Shown piece after piece: positions 26,076 through 35,824 of a stretch of DNA of 64,000 bases. The notes under the pieces were generated by a model. The model was given only the letters and a program-made list of their open reading frames with translations. It did not search any database and was not told the origin of the DNA. Positions within the stretch are counted from its first letter, which is position 1. The number at the start of each line of letters is the position of its first letter. The stretch spans positions 992,001-1,056,000 of the forward strand of contig NZ_CP090976.1 of the NCBI RefSeq assembly GCF_021513235.1, given 5' to 3'. Source of the DNA: Kaistella sp. 97-N-M2. Its GTDB lineage: Bacteria > Bacteroidota > Bacteroidia > Flavobacteriales > Weeksellaceae. The position numbers and the translations under genes are program-made.

Positions 26076-26786
26076 TTAGTAATATTTTACCATTTCGATA
26101 TAGGAATCGGACATACCGTTATCGTAATCCTGATATTTTTCGTCGATGGTGGAGAAGTATTTTTTAGCTTCTGCCTTCTTTTTCAAGGCCAAAGCAACCA
26201 ATCCGGCTTTTCTTGTAAAATAGTAAGAAGTATAAGGATCGTCTGAAGCGGAAGTGGCTTTATCTAAAAGCGACAGCGCGTCGTCATCTTTATTAAGATT
26301 TGCCTGGCAATCTGCCATTGCGCCATATTTCAATGCCATTAAAACGTCATTTTTAGAGGAAAATTTATCCAGTAAATCGTACGCTTCCTGGTATTTCCCT
26401 TCTTTAAATTTCAAAAGGCCAGCGTTGTACGCGGAAAGTTTTCCAACTTTGGTTTCGGAATAATCGTTGTAAGTTCCTACATAGCCTGGATTTGCAGCAG
26501 TTTTCCCACCTAAAGCCAGTTCGTCTTTCCCGTCTGCCAGATTTTTCTGCGCAGCAAGATAACTTAGCGTCGCCTCTTCATTTCTTGGTCCAACATAAAA
26601 TTGTTGATAAGCAAAATAGCCCAATACTGCCAAAACCAACGCGCCGAAAACAATCATTAGCGTTTTTGCGTGTTTCTCCACAAACCTTTCAGTATCCAGT
26701 GCACCTCGGTCCAGGTCTTTGAAAACCTCTACAGTTTCCTTCCCTTCCATCTCTTTTTTGCTCGTGTGCGATGCTTGTTTTGCCAT
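26076..26786 (-). CDS. TPR-containing membrane protein
   Basis: A 236-residue protein with a charged cytoplasmic N-terminus (1-40), one transmembrane helix (about 42-63) and TPR-like repeats in the rest (for example LLKFKEGKYQEAYDLLDKF and ALSLLDKATSASDDPYTSYYF). The shape resembles YfgM, a periplasmic chaperone-network protein at the translocon. That role is inference. It is the first gene of the ribH operon, with a good promoter. Confidence 0.75.
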   Translation of the reverse strand: MAKQASHTSKKEMEGKETVEVFKDLDRGALDTERFVEKHAKTLMIVFGALVLAVLGYFAYQQFYVGPRNEEATLSYLAAQKNLADGKDELALGGKTAANPGYVGTYNDYSETKVGKLSAYNAGLLKFKEGKYQEAYDLLDKFSSKNDVLMALKYGAMADCQANLNKDDDALSLLDKATSASDDPYTSYYFTRKAGLVALALKKKAEAKKYFSTIDEKYQDYDNGMSDSYIEMVKYY

Positions 26787-26808
26787 AATTTTAATAAAAA
26801 TTGAAGTG

Positions 26809-26839
26809 CAAATTTAACTGTTTTTGAACGATTTACAAA
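26809..26839 (-). promoter_or_regulatory. Promoter of the TPR-ribH operon
   Basis: The minus strand reads TAAATTTG (26809-26816), with TTTG (26836-26839) 19 bases upstream: a near-perfect -7/-33 pair. Confidence 0.6.
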
Positions 26840-26899
26840 ATTATGTCTGAAAAAACATTTTTTTTAAAATTTACGGTCCAATCAGTTAAATAATCGCTT

Positions 26900-26919
26900 C
26901 ATATAAAAGCGTTTATATG
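26900..26919. repeat. Perfect 8-bp hairpin after apt
   Basis: CATATAAA-AGCG-TTTATATG, a perfect inverted repeat with a four-base loop, just downstream of the apt stop. There is no T run, so its role (mRNA 3' protection, weak terminator or operator) is unclear. Confidence 0.5.
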
Positions 26920-26922
26920 TAT

Positions 26923-27459
26923 TTAATAGTTTAGAAGAGAATAAATTTCGGCGTTAAAGGGTTGCAATCTTTGATCGCCGTTCAGCGCTTTTAACGCAAT
27001 TAGGAAACTGAACTGCGAAACGATTGCGCCCTGTTTTTCAACCAGCCTGGCCGCAGCTTCGGTTGTCCCGCCGGTTGCCAAAAGATCGTCGTGAACCAGA
27101 ATTCTTTGTCCGGGTTTTATCTGTCCTGTTCGCATTTCAATTTCGGAAGATCCGTATTCGAGATCGTATTTTTGCGCAACGAAGGGTGGCGGCAATTTCC
27201 CCTTTTTTCGAATAAGTATGAAAGGTACTTGTAGCGCGACGGCAATGGCAATACCAAAAAGATACCCGCGACTTTCGATGCCACAAACGGCGTCAACTTT
27301 GCCACGGCTGAAATTCGCGAGGTCTTCGATGACGTCTTCGTACAATTTAGGATTGAGAAAGATAGGCGTGATGTCTTTGAACTGAATTCCCGGTTTCGGA
27401 AAATCCGCAATATTCTCAATGGTATTTTCCAGTTGACGGATAAGGTCGGGGTGGCTCAT
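26923..27459 (-). CDS. apt: Adenine phosphoribosyltransferase
   Basis: A 178-residue purine-salvage enzyme that makes AMP from adenine and PRPP. The PRPP-binding motif RILVHDDLLATGGT is intact (about residues 113-126), as is the N-terminal FPKPGIQFKDITP typical of Apt. It starts one base after the preceding lipoprotein stop codon, implying co-transcription. Confidence 0.94.
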   Translation of the reverse strand: MSHPDLIRQLENTIENIADFPKPGIQFKDITPIFLNPKLYEDVIEDLANFSRGKVDAVCGIESRGYLFGIAIAVALQVPFILIRKKGKLPPPFVAQKYDLEYGSSEIEMRTGQIKPGQRILVHDDLLATGGTTEAAARLVEKQGAIVSQFSFLIALKALNGDQRLQPFNAEIYSLLNY

Positions 27460-27460
27460 A

Positions 27461-28618
27461 TTAGTTGATTTTGTAACTCGCGATCTTCCACTCGCCGTTT
27501 ATATTTTTTAAACCAAATGTAACCTGCAAAGCAGTTGTTTTGCCGGATTTATCGGTTACATCGTAGGTTGCGTTTACGCTGGCAGCGTTTGCCGTGGAGC
27601 TGGTAGTGGATATATTTTTCACGTTGATGCTTTTCACACCGCCAAATCCGGAAGTAGGATTAGAGAAATTCTCATAAGAACCCCAGTTCGGATTGTCGGC
27701 GGTATCGTAGGCCCCTTTCAAGTTCTGCGTACTCAGACTGTTTAAAAAACGAGTTACGCTGTTTTTGGGATCTCCGGAAGCCGCGACGGTTGGTGTTGCC
27801 GCATCCGGCGTGGTTACCGCTGGATTTAAGGTTGGATCTTCCACGGTTACATTGGCCGGATTCTCGGCAGGATTTCCCGCAGGCATCAAAAGAGCCTTTG
27901 GATTAACAACTACACCGATTTTCGACATTTTGAATGTTTTTTTTGTGGTTTTAACCGAAACGGTGATGTCGATTTTATTATCGACTATTTTTTGGGCGGG
28001 CAGCGAGGCAAATCTCAAATTAAAACCTTTGAAATTATTGTCCTGCATTAAATTTTTTGAAGTCAGGATCCGGTTGCCATTGCTGAAAACTTCGAGAACC
28101 GCTTCTAAACCAGCGCCAGAAAACGCAATCGCTTTGCCTGATGCATCTACGAGTCGCGGCACAATTTGCAAAGATTTCGGACCTAAAATGCTGTCAACCG
28201 CCATCGGGTTCGCCGCAATGTTTAATGAACTCGCGGAAATGTCGTTCGGATCTGATTCTTTTGCAAGGTCATTGCCAAAAATATTCATTTCTCCTAAAGA
28301 CGGCGGACCGGTACTGGTCCACTCGATGCCGTTTTTTTGTGCAACCTGATCTGCGAGCACCAAAATATCCGGTACTTTTTTGCCGTTAATAATTTTTCCT
28401 AAAGCTTTGAGTTCGCTTTCATCACCTTCCGCCTCGACGCCAAAAGTTTTCAGAATATACAGTGCCTCATTAAATTTTACCTGCTGCAAAGTATTTAAAC
28501 TGGACGCCATATCGTTAATGCTGGACTGCAACGTGCGGGTTGTGGTTGCATCGACGTGATCCTTTTTGCAGGACAGTACAATAAAGCCAAAAAGCAGTAA
28601 AAACAAAACTCGTTTCAT
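27461..28618 (-). CDS. Lipoprotein with DUF6694-like N-terminus and DUF4878-like C-terminus
   Basis: A 385-residue predicted lipoprotein, with lipobox VLSC and the cysteine at residue 17. Residues about 20-75 (TTTRTLQSSINDMASSL, FNEALYIL) resemble DUF6694. The middle looks like a beta-rich domain (100-250), followed by a Pro/Ala/Thr-rich linker (about 255-285) and an NTF2-like C-terminal domain (FLNSLSTQNLKGAYDTAD, ending NGEWKIASYKI) like DUF4878. Function unknown. It sits between the act operon and apt on the same strand. The ATG at 28618 is chosen over one 13 codons upstream because it begins the signal peptide. Confidence 0.65.
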   Translation of the reverse strand: MKRVLFLLLFGFIVLSCKKDHVDATTTRTLQSSINDMASSLNTLQQVKFNEALYILKTFGVEAEGDESELKALGKIINGKKVPDILVLADQVAQKNGIEWTSTGPPSLGEMNIFGNDLAKESDPNDISASSLNIAANPMAVDSILGPKSLQIVPRLVDASGKAIAFSGAGLEAVLEVFSNGNRILTSKNLMQDNNFKGFNLRFASLPAQKIVDNKIDITVSVKTTKKTFKMSKIGVVVNPKALLMPAGNPAENPANVTVEDPTLNPAVTTPDAATPTVAASGDPKNSVTRFLNSLSTQNLKGAYDTADNPNWGSYENFSNPTSGFGGVKSINVKNISTTSSTANAASVNATYDVTDKSGKTTALQVTFGLKNINGEWKIASYKIN

Positions 28619-28696
28619 AATTGGTGGTTTATACAAATTTAACAAAAATCCCGACATAGCGCCGGGATTATAAATTGAAAGAATAGGTGGTCCTGT

Positions 28697-30028
28697 TTAG
28701 AACGGATATTCGTATATTTTCGATTCCTTCAAGAAAGGATTTCCCACAGGAATGAGTTGTAATTTCGAAAGTGCGGTTAAAACCACAAATATAAATGATC
28801 CTAATCCAAATAGAATGGAACCGACGTTTAGTAATAATACTTCCGGAGTCTTCCAGAACGGACCAACAGTTCCGGGCATTACCATATTGAAATACACCAA
28901 TAACTGTCCGCAGATTACGATTACTGCCATCACAGATACTACGGTATAATTTCTTTTGATGCTGGAACTTACCATAACCGCTAACGGCGTTAAGAAGTTC
29001 ATTATCAAAATAATAAAGAAGATACTTTTGTAATACTGGAAGCGGCCAAAGAAATAATTTACCTCTTCCGGAACGTTGGCATACCAATATAACATAAACT
29101 GCGCAAAGAAGGTATACGTCCAAAGCATACTTAAAGCGAACAGGTAAACCCCAAGGTCGTGCAGGTGATTATCGTTAAACTGCGGAAGAATTCCTTTTTT
29201 CTTTAAATAAACACAGATGAGTATAATTACTGCTAAAGAGGAGGCCCATGCACTTACCATAGCATACCAGATATACATGGTAGAATACCAGTGCGGATCA
29301 ATACTCATTAACCAATCCCAAGCCCAGGCTGCAGAAGCAAACCCGAAGAAAGCGATATAGCCGATGTTCCAGCTGTAATAGTTCGCGTAGTCTTTTCTGC
29401 TTTTGGTTTCATCTACTTTTTTGGAAAGAGATTTCAGTTTCCAGGCGAAGAATGAGGCTCCAAGCACATAAATTAAGGTTCGGATTGCGTAAAAAGGAAT
29501 ATTTAGAAATCGCTTCTTTTCGAAAAGAATAGGATCGAAATTTTTATCTCCTTGTGTGGTTAATTCGGGATCCATCCAATGGAAAATATGACCTACGTGC
29601 GTAATATTTAAAACCATAAGAATCACAACAAGTGCGCCGGCATAGGGAATGAACGAAGCTACAGCCTCCATCACCCGTAAAATAATAATCGACCAACCCG
29701 CATGCGAAGCATTTTGAATGCTGTAGAAAAAGAGGGCACAACAGCTGAGCGCAAACAAAAATACGGCTACCGTATGAATGGCTGCCAGAGGCTGATTATG
29801 AACCTGGAGTTTTGCGTGTTCCAAATGTGCCGCATGATCCTGCGGACCCACCATTTCACTTGAATTGGCAGGAGCGTGATTTCCGCCGGCATGCGCTGCC
29901 TCCATCATATGTTCAATTCGGGCATCATCCATCCCGTGGTTCATCAAATAACCTGCTCCGAAAAGCACTAATCCCAGAACGATGAATATGATTGAATATA
30001 ATCTTAATTTAGGTGAAAAACTATACAT
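28697..30028 (-). CDS. actF: Alternative complex III quinol-binding subunit ActF
   Basis: A 443-residue polytopic NrfD-like protein with about ten helices and a His-rich segment (HAGGNHAPANSS, HAAHLEH) after the first helix. It is one of two large membrane subunits of the quinol:cytochrome c oxidoreductase that replaces the bc1 complex in Bacteroidota. It follows ActE by 13 bases and is the last recognised act gene. Confidence 0.88.
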   Translation of the reverse strand: MYSFSPKLRLYSIIFIVLGLVLFGAGYLMNHGMDDARIEHMMEAAHAGGNHAPANSSEMVGPQDHAAHLEHAKLQVHNQPLAAIHTVAVFLFALSCCALFFYSIQNASHAGWSIIILRVMEAVASFIPYAGALVVILMVLNITHVGHIFHWMDPELTTQGDKNFDPILFEKKRFLNIPFYAIRTLIYVLGASFFAWKLKSLSKKVDETKSRKDYANYYSWNIGYIAFFGFASAAWAWDWLMSIDPHWYSTMYIWYAMVSAWASSLAVIILICVYLKKKGILPQFNDNHLHDLGVYLFALSMLWTYTFFAQFMLYWYANVPEEVNYFFGRFQYYKSIFFIILIMNFLTPLAVMVSSSIKRNYTVVSVMAVIVICGQLLVYFNMVMPGTVGPFWKTPEVLLLNVGSILFGLGSFIFVVLTALSKLQLIPVGNPFLKESKIYEYPF

Positions 30029-30041
30029 TTTTTAATACTTT

Positions 30042-30779
30042 TTATTTTTTAGGACTAGTCGTTACACTTGCTGTGGCGCTTCCGGAGGCAGGCTCGGCGG
30101 ATGACGGAGCTGTGGCGGTATCTGTTGTAGCTGATGCGGGTGCTGCTGCAGGATTCATTCCTCCTTTAAAGGCACTCATTACATACATTGCAACTCTCCA
30201 TCGGTCACCAGGTGTTAGCTGTCCCGCGTAGGAACCCATTGCGTTTCTTCCGTTGGTAAGGACGTAATGTACCGACCCAACCGTAATGTCTCTGTCCGCA
30301 TATTTTGGTACACCGGAATAAGCTCCACTTACTACGATAGGACCTTGCCCGTCTCCACCAGTTCCGTGGCAGGCGGCACATGTTTTATCGTACAAGCCTT
30401 TACCTCTTTCGATATCTTTGGCCTGATTAGCCGAATTTAACGGTGCTGAAGCGATTAATTTTGAAGCGTCGTAGCCTCCGTTGTATTCGTCGGGAGCCAT
30501 CGCAGTGTTCATCGCCATATCATCAACGCCATCTTTATTTTGAGCAACGGTACCGTTAACAGGACCTAATCCTGTGGCGCCGTTGTTCTTAACAAATGCA
30601 GGGATTTCGTTTTCACGGTCAGAATAAGCGTCGCTTGCTTTCATTAAAGGATCATACGCGACCGGAAAATACATATCGGGAAAATAAACCAAAGGTGGAT
30701 TTTCTTTGCTACAAGAACTTAAGGAAAATGCTGCAAAGCCTAAGACTGCTGTAATTTTAATTATATTCTTTGTCATCAT
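30042..30779 (-). CDS. actE: Alternative complex III mono-haem cytochrome c subunit ActE
   Basis: A 245-residue lipoprotein cytochrome c. Signal peptide with lipobox LSSC (cysteine near 23). One haem motif, CAACHG, sits in a class I cytochrome fold with downstream Met ligand candidates. The C-terminal tail is Ala/Thr/Ser-rich and low complexity. It probably passes electrons from ActA/ActB to the soluble acceptor or oxidase. Starts at 30779 or 30776 fit best; ATG at 30788 would overlap the ActD stop. Confidence 0.87.
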   Translation of the reverse strand: MMTKNIIKITAVLGFAAFSLSSCSKENPPLVYFPDMYFPVAYDPLMKASDAYSDRENEIPAFVKNNGATGLGPVNGTVAQNKDGVDDMAMNTAMAPDEYNGGYDASKLIASAPLNSANQAKDIERGKGLYDKTCAACHGTGGDGQGPIVVSGAYSGVPKYADRDITVGSVHYVLTNGRNAMGSYAGQLTPGDRWRVAMYVMSAFKGGMNPAAAPASATTDTATAPSSAEPASGSATASVTTSPKK

Positions 30780-30780
30780 T

Positions 30781-31302
30781 TTACGCATCTTTTACAGTTA
30801 TTTCTTCAACTCCGGTATCCATCAGGATTTGTTTAACTGCATCAACGTCGTCAGTTAAAAATTCCATCATGAATTTATCATCCGTAGTTCTCGGATCTGG
30901 GTTTTGAGGCGGGCATCCCGGATACATTTTATTTCTTATCAAAAAAGTAAGCGACATCATGTGAGCTGCGCAGAAAACCATCAGTTCGAACATTGGAACC
31001 ACGAATGCCGGCATGTTGTGTGCCCAGTCGAAAGCCGGTTTACCCCCAATATTCTGCGGCCAGTCATGGTTCATAGTATACCAGGTAACCAAAGTTCCTA
31101 TTGTTAATCCGTATACTGCGTAAATAAAAGCAGCATCTGAGATTCTTGTTTTTCTTAAACCTAAAGCTTTGTCCAGACCGTGAACCGGAAACGGAGTATA
31201 GACTTCGTTAATCGCAATTCCTTTGTCATTAAAAGCGTGTACACCGTTTAACAAATCGTCATCGTCGGCATAAATACCAAATACTTTTTTAGTGGTGCTC
31301 AT
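30781..31302 (-). CDS. actD: Alternative complex III subunit ActD (DUF3341)
   Basis: A 173-residue protein with an N-terminal cytoplasmic region starting KVFGIYADDDDLLNGV and two transmembrane helices (about 55-80 and 95-120), the DUF3341 layout. It is a structural membrane subunit of complex III without cofactors. The ATG at 31302 is chosen: the upstream frame start lacks family similarity and is lysine-only. Confidence 0.87.
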   Translation of the reverse strand: MSTTKKVFGIYADDDDLLNGVHAFNDKGIAINEVYTPFPVHGLDKALGLRKTRISDAAFIYAVYGLTIGTLVTWYTMNHDWPQNIGGKPAFDWAHNMPAFVVPMFELMVFCAAHMMSLTFLIRNKMYPGCPPQNPDPRTTDDKFMMEFLTDDVDAVKQILMDTGVEEITVKDA

Positions 31303-31371
31303 CTTCTTCTTCTTTTGCTTTATAAGTTTCACCTGATATTTTCAAAATAGTCTTCAATTCTGCCTGTGCAA

Positions 31372-32688
31372 TTACAGGGAACGTTCTTGCGTATAATAAA
31401 AACAGTACTCCAAAAATCCTATTGTTCCTAAGAACACTCCAACGTCAATAATCGAGGGTTTAAACATCGTCCACGAACTTGGTAAATAATCGCGGGAAAT
31501 ATTGATTACGATAATATCAAACCTTTCGAACCACATCCCGATATTAATAATTAAGGCAATAATAAAGGTTGCGATAATATTTGTTCTTACTTTTTTGAAC
31601 CAGAATAATGCAGGAACAATTAAATTACAGGTAATCAATGCCCAGAACGCCCACCAGTAAGGACCGGTTGCTGCACCTGGAGAAAGATAGGTGAAATCTT
31701 CGTATCTGGAACCTGAATACCAGCCGATGAAATACTCTGTACCATACGCCACTGTTACCATACCACCGGTGATGATGATGACGATATTCATGATTTCGAT
31801 GTGATACATGGTAATATAATCTTCAAGGTGACAAACTTTTCTTGCTACTAACAATAAGGTTTGTACCATTGCAAATCCGGAGAAAACTGCGCCGGCAACA
31901 AAGTACGGCGGATAGATTGTGGAGTGCCATCCTTTGATAACCGATGTTGCAAAGTCAAAGGATACCGTGGTGTGTACGGAGAATACCAAAGGCGTCGCCA
32001 AACCGGCCAATACCAAGGATAATTCTTCGAAACGCTGCCAGTGTTTTGCTTTACCACCCCATCCAAAAGCAAGGAAGGTGTAGATTCTTTTCGTCCATGG
32101 TGTTTTTGCACGGTCACGGATCATCGCAAAGTCAGGAATTAACCCCATAAACCAAAATACGGTTGATACGGAGAAATAGGTTGAGATTGCAAATACGTCC
32201 CAAAGTAAAGGAGAGTTAAAGTTAGTCCATAAAGATCCAAATTGATTTGGTAGAGGGAAAACCCAGTATCCTACCCAAACTCTACCCATGTGAATTACAG
32301 GGAAAATCGCTGCCTGAACAACGGCAAAAATCGTCATCGCCTCCGCAGAACGGTTAACGGACATTCTCCATCTTTGTCTAAATAACAAGAGTACCGCAGA
32401 GATTAAGGTTCCGGCGTGACCGATCCCTACCCACCAAACGAAATTGGTAATATCCCATCCCCAGTTGTTGGTCCTGTTTAGTCCCCATGCACCAATACCG
32501 GTACCAATGGTATAAGCGATACAACCGAATCCATAAAGGAAAAGGGCTAAGGCGATCCAAAAGGAAACCCACCATAATTTTCCTGCTCTTTCCTCGATAG
32601 GTCTTGCGATATCTTCTGAGATATCGTGATAAGTCTTATGACCAATAATTAAAGGTTCCCTTATCGGAGCTTCGTAGTGTCCTGACAT
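31372..32688 (-). CDS. actC: Alternative complex III subunit ActC (NrfD/PsrC-like)
   Basis: A 438-residue integral membrane protein with ten predicted helices, of the polysulfide-reductase NrfD family. It begins with a family-typical cytoplasmic segment (YEAPIREPLIIGHKTYHDIS). It likely holds the main quinol site and passes electrons to the iron-sulfur clusters of ActB. It lies 18 bases after actB. Confidence 0.92.
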   Translation of the reverse strand: MSGHYEAPIREPLIIGHKTYHDISEDIARPIEERAGKLWWVSFWIALALFLYGFGCIAYTIGTGIGAWGLNRTNNWGWDITNFVWWVGIGHAGTLISAVLLLFRQRWRMSVNRSAEAMTIFAVVQAAIFPVIHMGRVWVGYWVFPLPNQFGSLWTNFNSPLLWDVFAISTYFSVSTVFWFMGLIPDFAMIRDRAKTPWTKRIYTFLAFGWGGKAKHWQRFEELSLVLAGLATPLVFSVHTTVSFDFATSVIKGWHSTIYPPYFVAGAVFSGFAMVQTLLLVARKVCHLEDYITMYHIEIMNIVIIITGGMVTVAYGTEYFIGWYSGSRYEDFTYLSPGAATGPYWWAFWALITCNLIVPALFWFKKVRTNIIATFIIALIINIGMWFERFDIIVINISRDYLPSSWTMFKPSIIDVGVFLGTIGFLEYCFYYTQERSL

Positions 32689-32706
32689 CTTTTACCTATT
32701 TATTAT

Positions 32707-35700
32707 TTAAACGTTATTTTCTTTTCTGTTTCTTACTTTGGTGTGGTAGAAAACGTTTGGCTTCGTACCAATTTCTTCCAGCAAAGTATATCGTCTGTTC
32801 GTGCTGTAAAGCGCTCTTACTTTGGAAGTCTTATCGTTCATATCTCCAAAAGTAAAGGCTCCCGTAGGACATGCGTTAACACATGCAGTAGAGAATTCGC
32901 CGTCTTTTACAACTCGTCCGTCTTTCTTCGCTTCCAAAATAGTGTTCTGAGTCATTTGCATACACATCGAACATTTTTCCATTACCCCACGAGTTCTTAC
33001 AACAACATCGGGGTTTAAAACCATTCTTCCTAAATCATTATTTTGATTGAAGTCGAACTTATCGTTCAGGTTATAAGTAAACCAGTTGAATCTTCTAACT
33101 TTATACGGACAGTTGTTCGCACAATATCTTGTACCGATACATCTGTTATAAGCCATTTGATTTTGCCCCTGCTTACCGTGTGAAGTCGCCGCTACCGGAC
33201 AAACAGTTTCACAAGGCGCGTGGTTACAGTGCTGACACATTACCGGCTGGAAAATAACATCGGGGTTATTCGCCGGGTGATTTAAGATACCGCTTTCCTT
33301 ATCAAGAAAATGACCATACATTCCCGGAACATTCAGGTCTGCCGCAATGGCTTCTTCCTGAGATAGTTTGCTGTCTTTGTTCGTATCAACATCAGCAGGG
33401 ATATCTGTAGAGTAGTAACGGTCAATTCTTAACCAGAACATATCGCGGGACATTCTTACTTCATCTTTCCCGACAACAGGAACATTATTTTCTGCCTGAC
33501 AAGCGATAACGCAAGCGCCACAACCTGTACATGAATTTAAATCTACTGATAAATTAAAGTGAGGACCGTCGGCATCATCGAAGGCATCCCAAAGGTCAAT
33601 CTTGCCTGCGGGCATTGCTCCGTTGATGGTATGATATTCCAAAGGCTTGTTCCAACCTAATTTCTCGTCGTCAAATGTTACATTTAAGAAAGTATCCAAA
33701 GGAACTTCTCTCGCGATCTCGTAACGACCCATCAAGGTATTTTGAAGCTGCATTCCCGCAAATTCGTGATCTTCGCCCGTTTTTTCAATTTTTACATTGG
33801 ATAAAACTGAATTTAACCCATCAAATAAAGGATAAGCATTCACTCCGGTTTCCGCTACTTTACCGGATAATTTTTTACCATATCCTAAAGCGAGACCTAA
33901 AGAGCCATCAGCCTGTCCTGGCTGAATATATATGGGAACATCTTTTAAGGTAATTCCGTTTACTGTTACGTTAACAACAGAACCACCCAACTGCATTCTC
34001 GCATTAAGGTCGTTTTCTAAACCTAGTTTTTTTGCATCTGAAGGAGAGACCGTCAAATAATTATCCCACGTTAATCTTGTAATTGGATCTGGTAATTCCT
34101 GCAACCAAGGGTTGTTCGCCTGAGTTCCGTCGCCGATTGCGGTTTTCGTATATAAAGATAATTCTAAATCCGAAGCTTTGAAGGCTCCTAATTCTGTAAT
34201 CGCCTGTTGTGCGTTACCGCCTGCATAAGAAAGTCCGGTGGTGTTACCACCTTCCATCACACCATTGTACAGGGCTTTATTGAAACTTGTACCGCCAATC
34301 ATTGTGGCAGCATTTGCTTTTAAATAATCGTAATAGTTGTTCGCAGGATTTCCTTTTCCGTTCATCCAAACCAGTAAGGAATCTTCAATCTGTCTGGACT
34401 TAAAGATCTTTTGAATGGTAGGCTGCATCAAAGTATACACACCGGTCTGCGGAGTCATATCGCCCCAAGATTCTAACCAGTTGGCGACCGGAATTACCGC
34501 TTTCGCCGCTTTATAGAGGTCGTTTTTCTTATCTGTTACGGCGATAACGTACGGAACTTTTGCTAAAGATTTTTTAAAATCCTCGCCTCTGTTGCTGGAG
34601 TAAATCGGGTTCACGTTGTTCGCGATTAAAACGCCAACCTGCCCGGAATTCATCCAACTTAAAAATTCCTGATATCTTGCGCCGTCAAACTCTTTAAGGA
34701 AACTTGCTTTTCCTGTTAAAGCATTTGAGGCTAATTTTTGATTGATTAAATGGGCTAAAACATACGCGCCTTTCGACCCGTCGCCGAATACAACAGCGTT
34801 GCTTCCTTTTGCCTGTAATTCTTTTACAATTTCCGCGGCTTCTTTGCTTGTAGCACCACCGTTAAGACCATTATAAACTTCGATAAGAACTTTGTTAACC
34901 GCACTTGGCTTTAACTGAACTCTTGTATCGGCATTTGCTCCGGTTAAAGACATGTTCGATTCGATCTGGATATGTCTCATCATATTCGGACCCGGCTTTC
35001 TCGCAACCGCATAAGAAGTTTCAAGGGAAGCTCCACTGTAATCGCCTAAGAAATCAGCCTGAAAAGAAACAACCAGTTGTGTTTTCGATAAATCGTAAAC
35101 GGGAAGAGCTCTTTGTCCGAAAACTTCCTGCGCTGCATCTAAAGCAGCAGTATGAGGAATTGCGTCGTAAGTAACTAATTCCGCAGTTGGATATTTGGCC
35201 TTGAACTCGCCGAATAATTTTTTGAAGGTTGGTGAAGGAAATGAGTGCGATAAAACAACAATTCGTTTACCGGCCGCCTGAGCTTCGGATAAACCTTTTA
35301 AAACGAAATCATCCACTTTATCAAAAGTTTCGTCTTTTCCGTCCAGTTTAGGTTGTTTTACTTTATCGTTGTCATACAAAGACAACACAGCTGCCTGCGC
35401 GCGGGCATTTGTTTTGCCCAGTTCTTTTGCCAAAGGATTCGGCTCAATTTTTATAGGTCGCCCTTCTCTTGTTTTTACTAAAACGCTGGCAAAATCATGA
35501 CCATCAAAGTAAGTGGTGGCATAATAATTAGGAATTCCGGGAATAATTTCGTGCGGTTTTACCACATACGGAATTGTTTTGATGACCGGTGCTTCACACG
35601 CAGCCAAAGTTACTGCCGCTGTAGAAAACCCTAAAAGTTTTAGGAAATCTCTTCGTGAAGTTCCAGAATCATTCGATTTTTCGTCGGCTAATAATTCGTC

Positions 35701-35802
35701 CACCGGAATTTCGTTCTGAAATTCTTTAAGAGCCAGCTTACCGTTTAAGCTCGGATCTTTCAGTTCGTGAATACTTCTGAATTGTATTTTATTTGAAGCC
35801 AT
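32707..35802 (-). CDS. actB: Alternative complex III iron-sulfur subunit ActB
   Basis: A 1031-residue fusion of a molybdopterin-oxidoreductase-like domain, which in ActB carries no cofactor, with a C-terminal four-cluster ferredoxin domain. A twin-arginine signal (SRRDFLKLLG, about 49-58) followed by AAC marks export, and perhaps lipidation, at Cys69. Cluster motifs in order are CTGCGACVIAC, CQHCNHAPCETVCP, CIGTRYCANNCP and CSMCMQM with CVNACP. It relays electrons from quinol oxidation to the haems of ActA. The start is the ATG at 35802; an upstream open stretch has no signal. Confidence 0.94.
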   Translation of the reverse strand: MASNKIQFRSIHELKDPSLNGKLALKEFQNEIPVDELLADEKSNDSGTSRRDFLKLLGFSTAAVTLAACEAPVIKTIPYVVKPHEIIPGIPNYYATTYFDGHDFASVLVKTREGRPIKIEPNPLAKELGKTNARAQAAVLSLYDNDKVKQPKLDGKDETFDKVDDFVLKGLSEAQAAGKRIVVLSHSFPSPTFKKLFGEFKAKYPTAELVTYDAIPHTAALDAAQEVFGQRALPVYDLSKTQLVVSFQADFLGDYSGASLETSYAVARKPGPNMMRHIQIESNMSLTGANADTRVQLKPSAVNKVLIEVYNGLNGGATSKEAAEIVKELQAKGSNAVVFGDGSKGAYVLAHLINQKLASNALTGKASFLKEFDGARYQEFLSWMNSGQVGVLIANNVNPIYSSNRGEDFKKSLAKVPYVIAVTDKKNDLYKAAKAVIPVANWLESWGDMTPQTGVYTLMQPTIQKIFKSRQIEDSLLVWMNGKGNPANNYYDYLKANAATMIGGTSFNKALYNGVMEGGNTTGLSYAGGNAQQAITELGAFKASDLELSLYTKTAIGDGTQANNPWLQELPDPITRLTWDNYLTVSPSDAKKLGLENDLNARMQLGGSVVNVTVNGITLKDVPIYIQPGQADGSLGLALGYGKKLSGKVAETGVNAYPLFDGLNSVLSNVKIEKTGEDHEFAGMQLQNTLMGRYEIAREVPLDTFLNVTFDDEKLGWNKPLEYHTINGAMPAGKIDLWDAFDDADGPHFNLSVDLNSCTGCGACVIACQAENNVPVVGKDEVRMSRDMFWLRIDRYYSTDIPADVDTNKDSKLSQEEAIAADLNVPGMYGHFLDKESGILNHPANNPDVIFQPVMCQHCNHAPCETVCPVAATSHGKQGQNQMAYNRCIGTRYCANNCPYKVRRFNWFTYNLNDKFDFNQNNDLGRMVLNPDVVVRTRGVMEKCSMCMQMTQNTILEAKKDGRVVKDGEFSTACVNACPTGAFTFGDMNDKTSKVRALYSTNRRYTLLEEIGTKPNVFYHTKVRNRKENNV

Positions 35803-35824
35803 TGATACTTCTAATTTTTTGTTA

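Noticed and set aside
27765-28349. 194-codon plus-strand frame opposite the act-linked lipoprotein
   Set aside because: Low-complexity Ala/Pro/Thr codons on the other strand keep the antisense frame open by chance.
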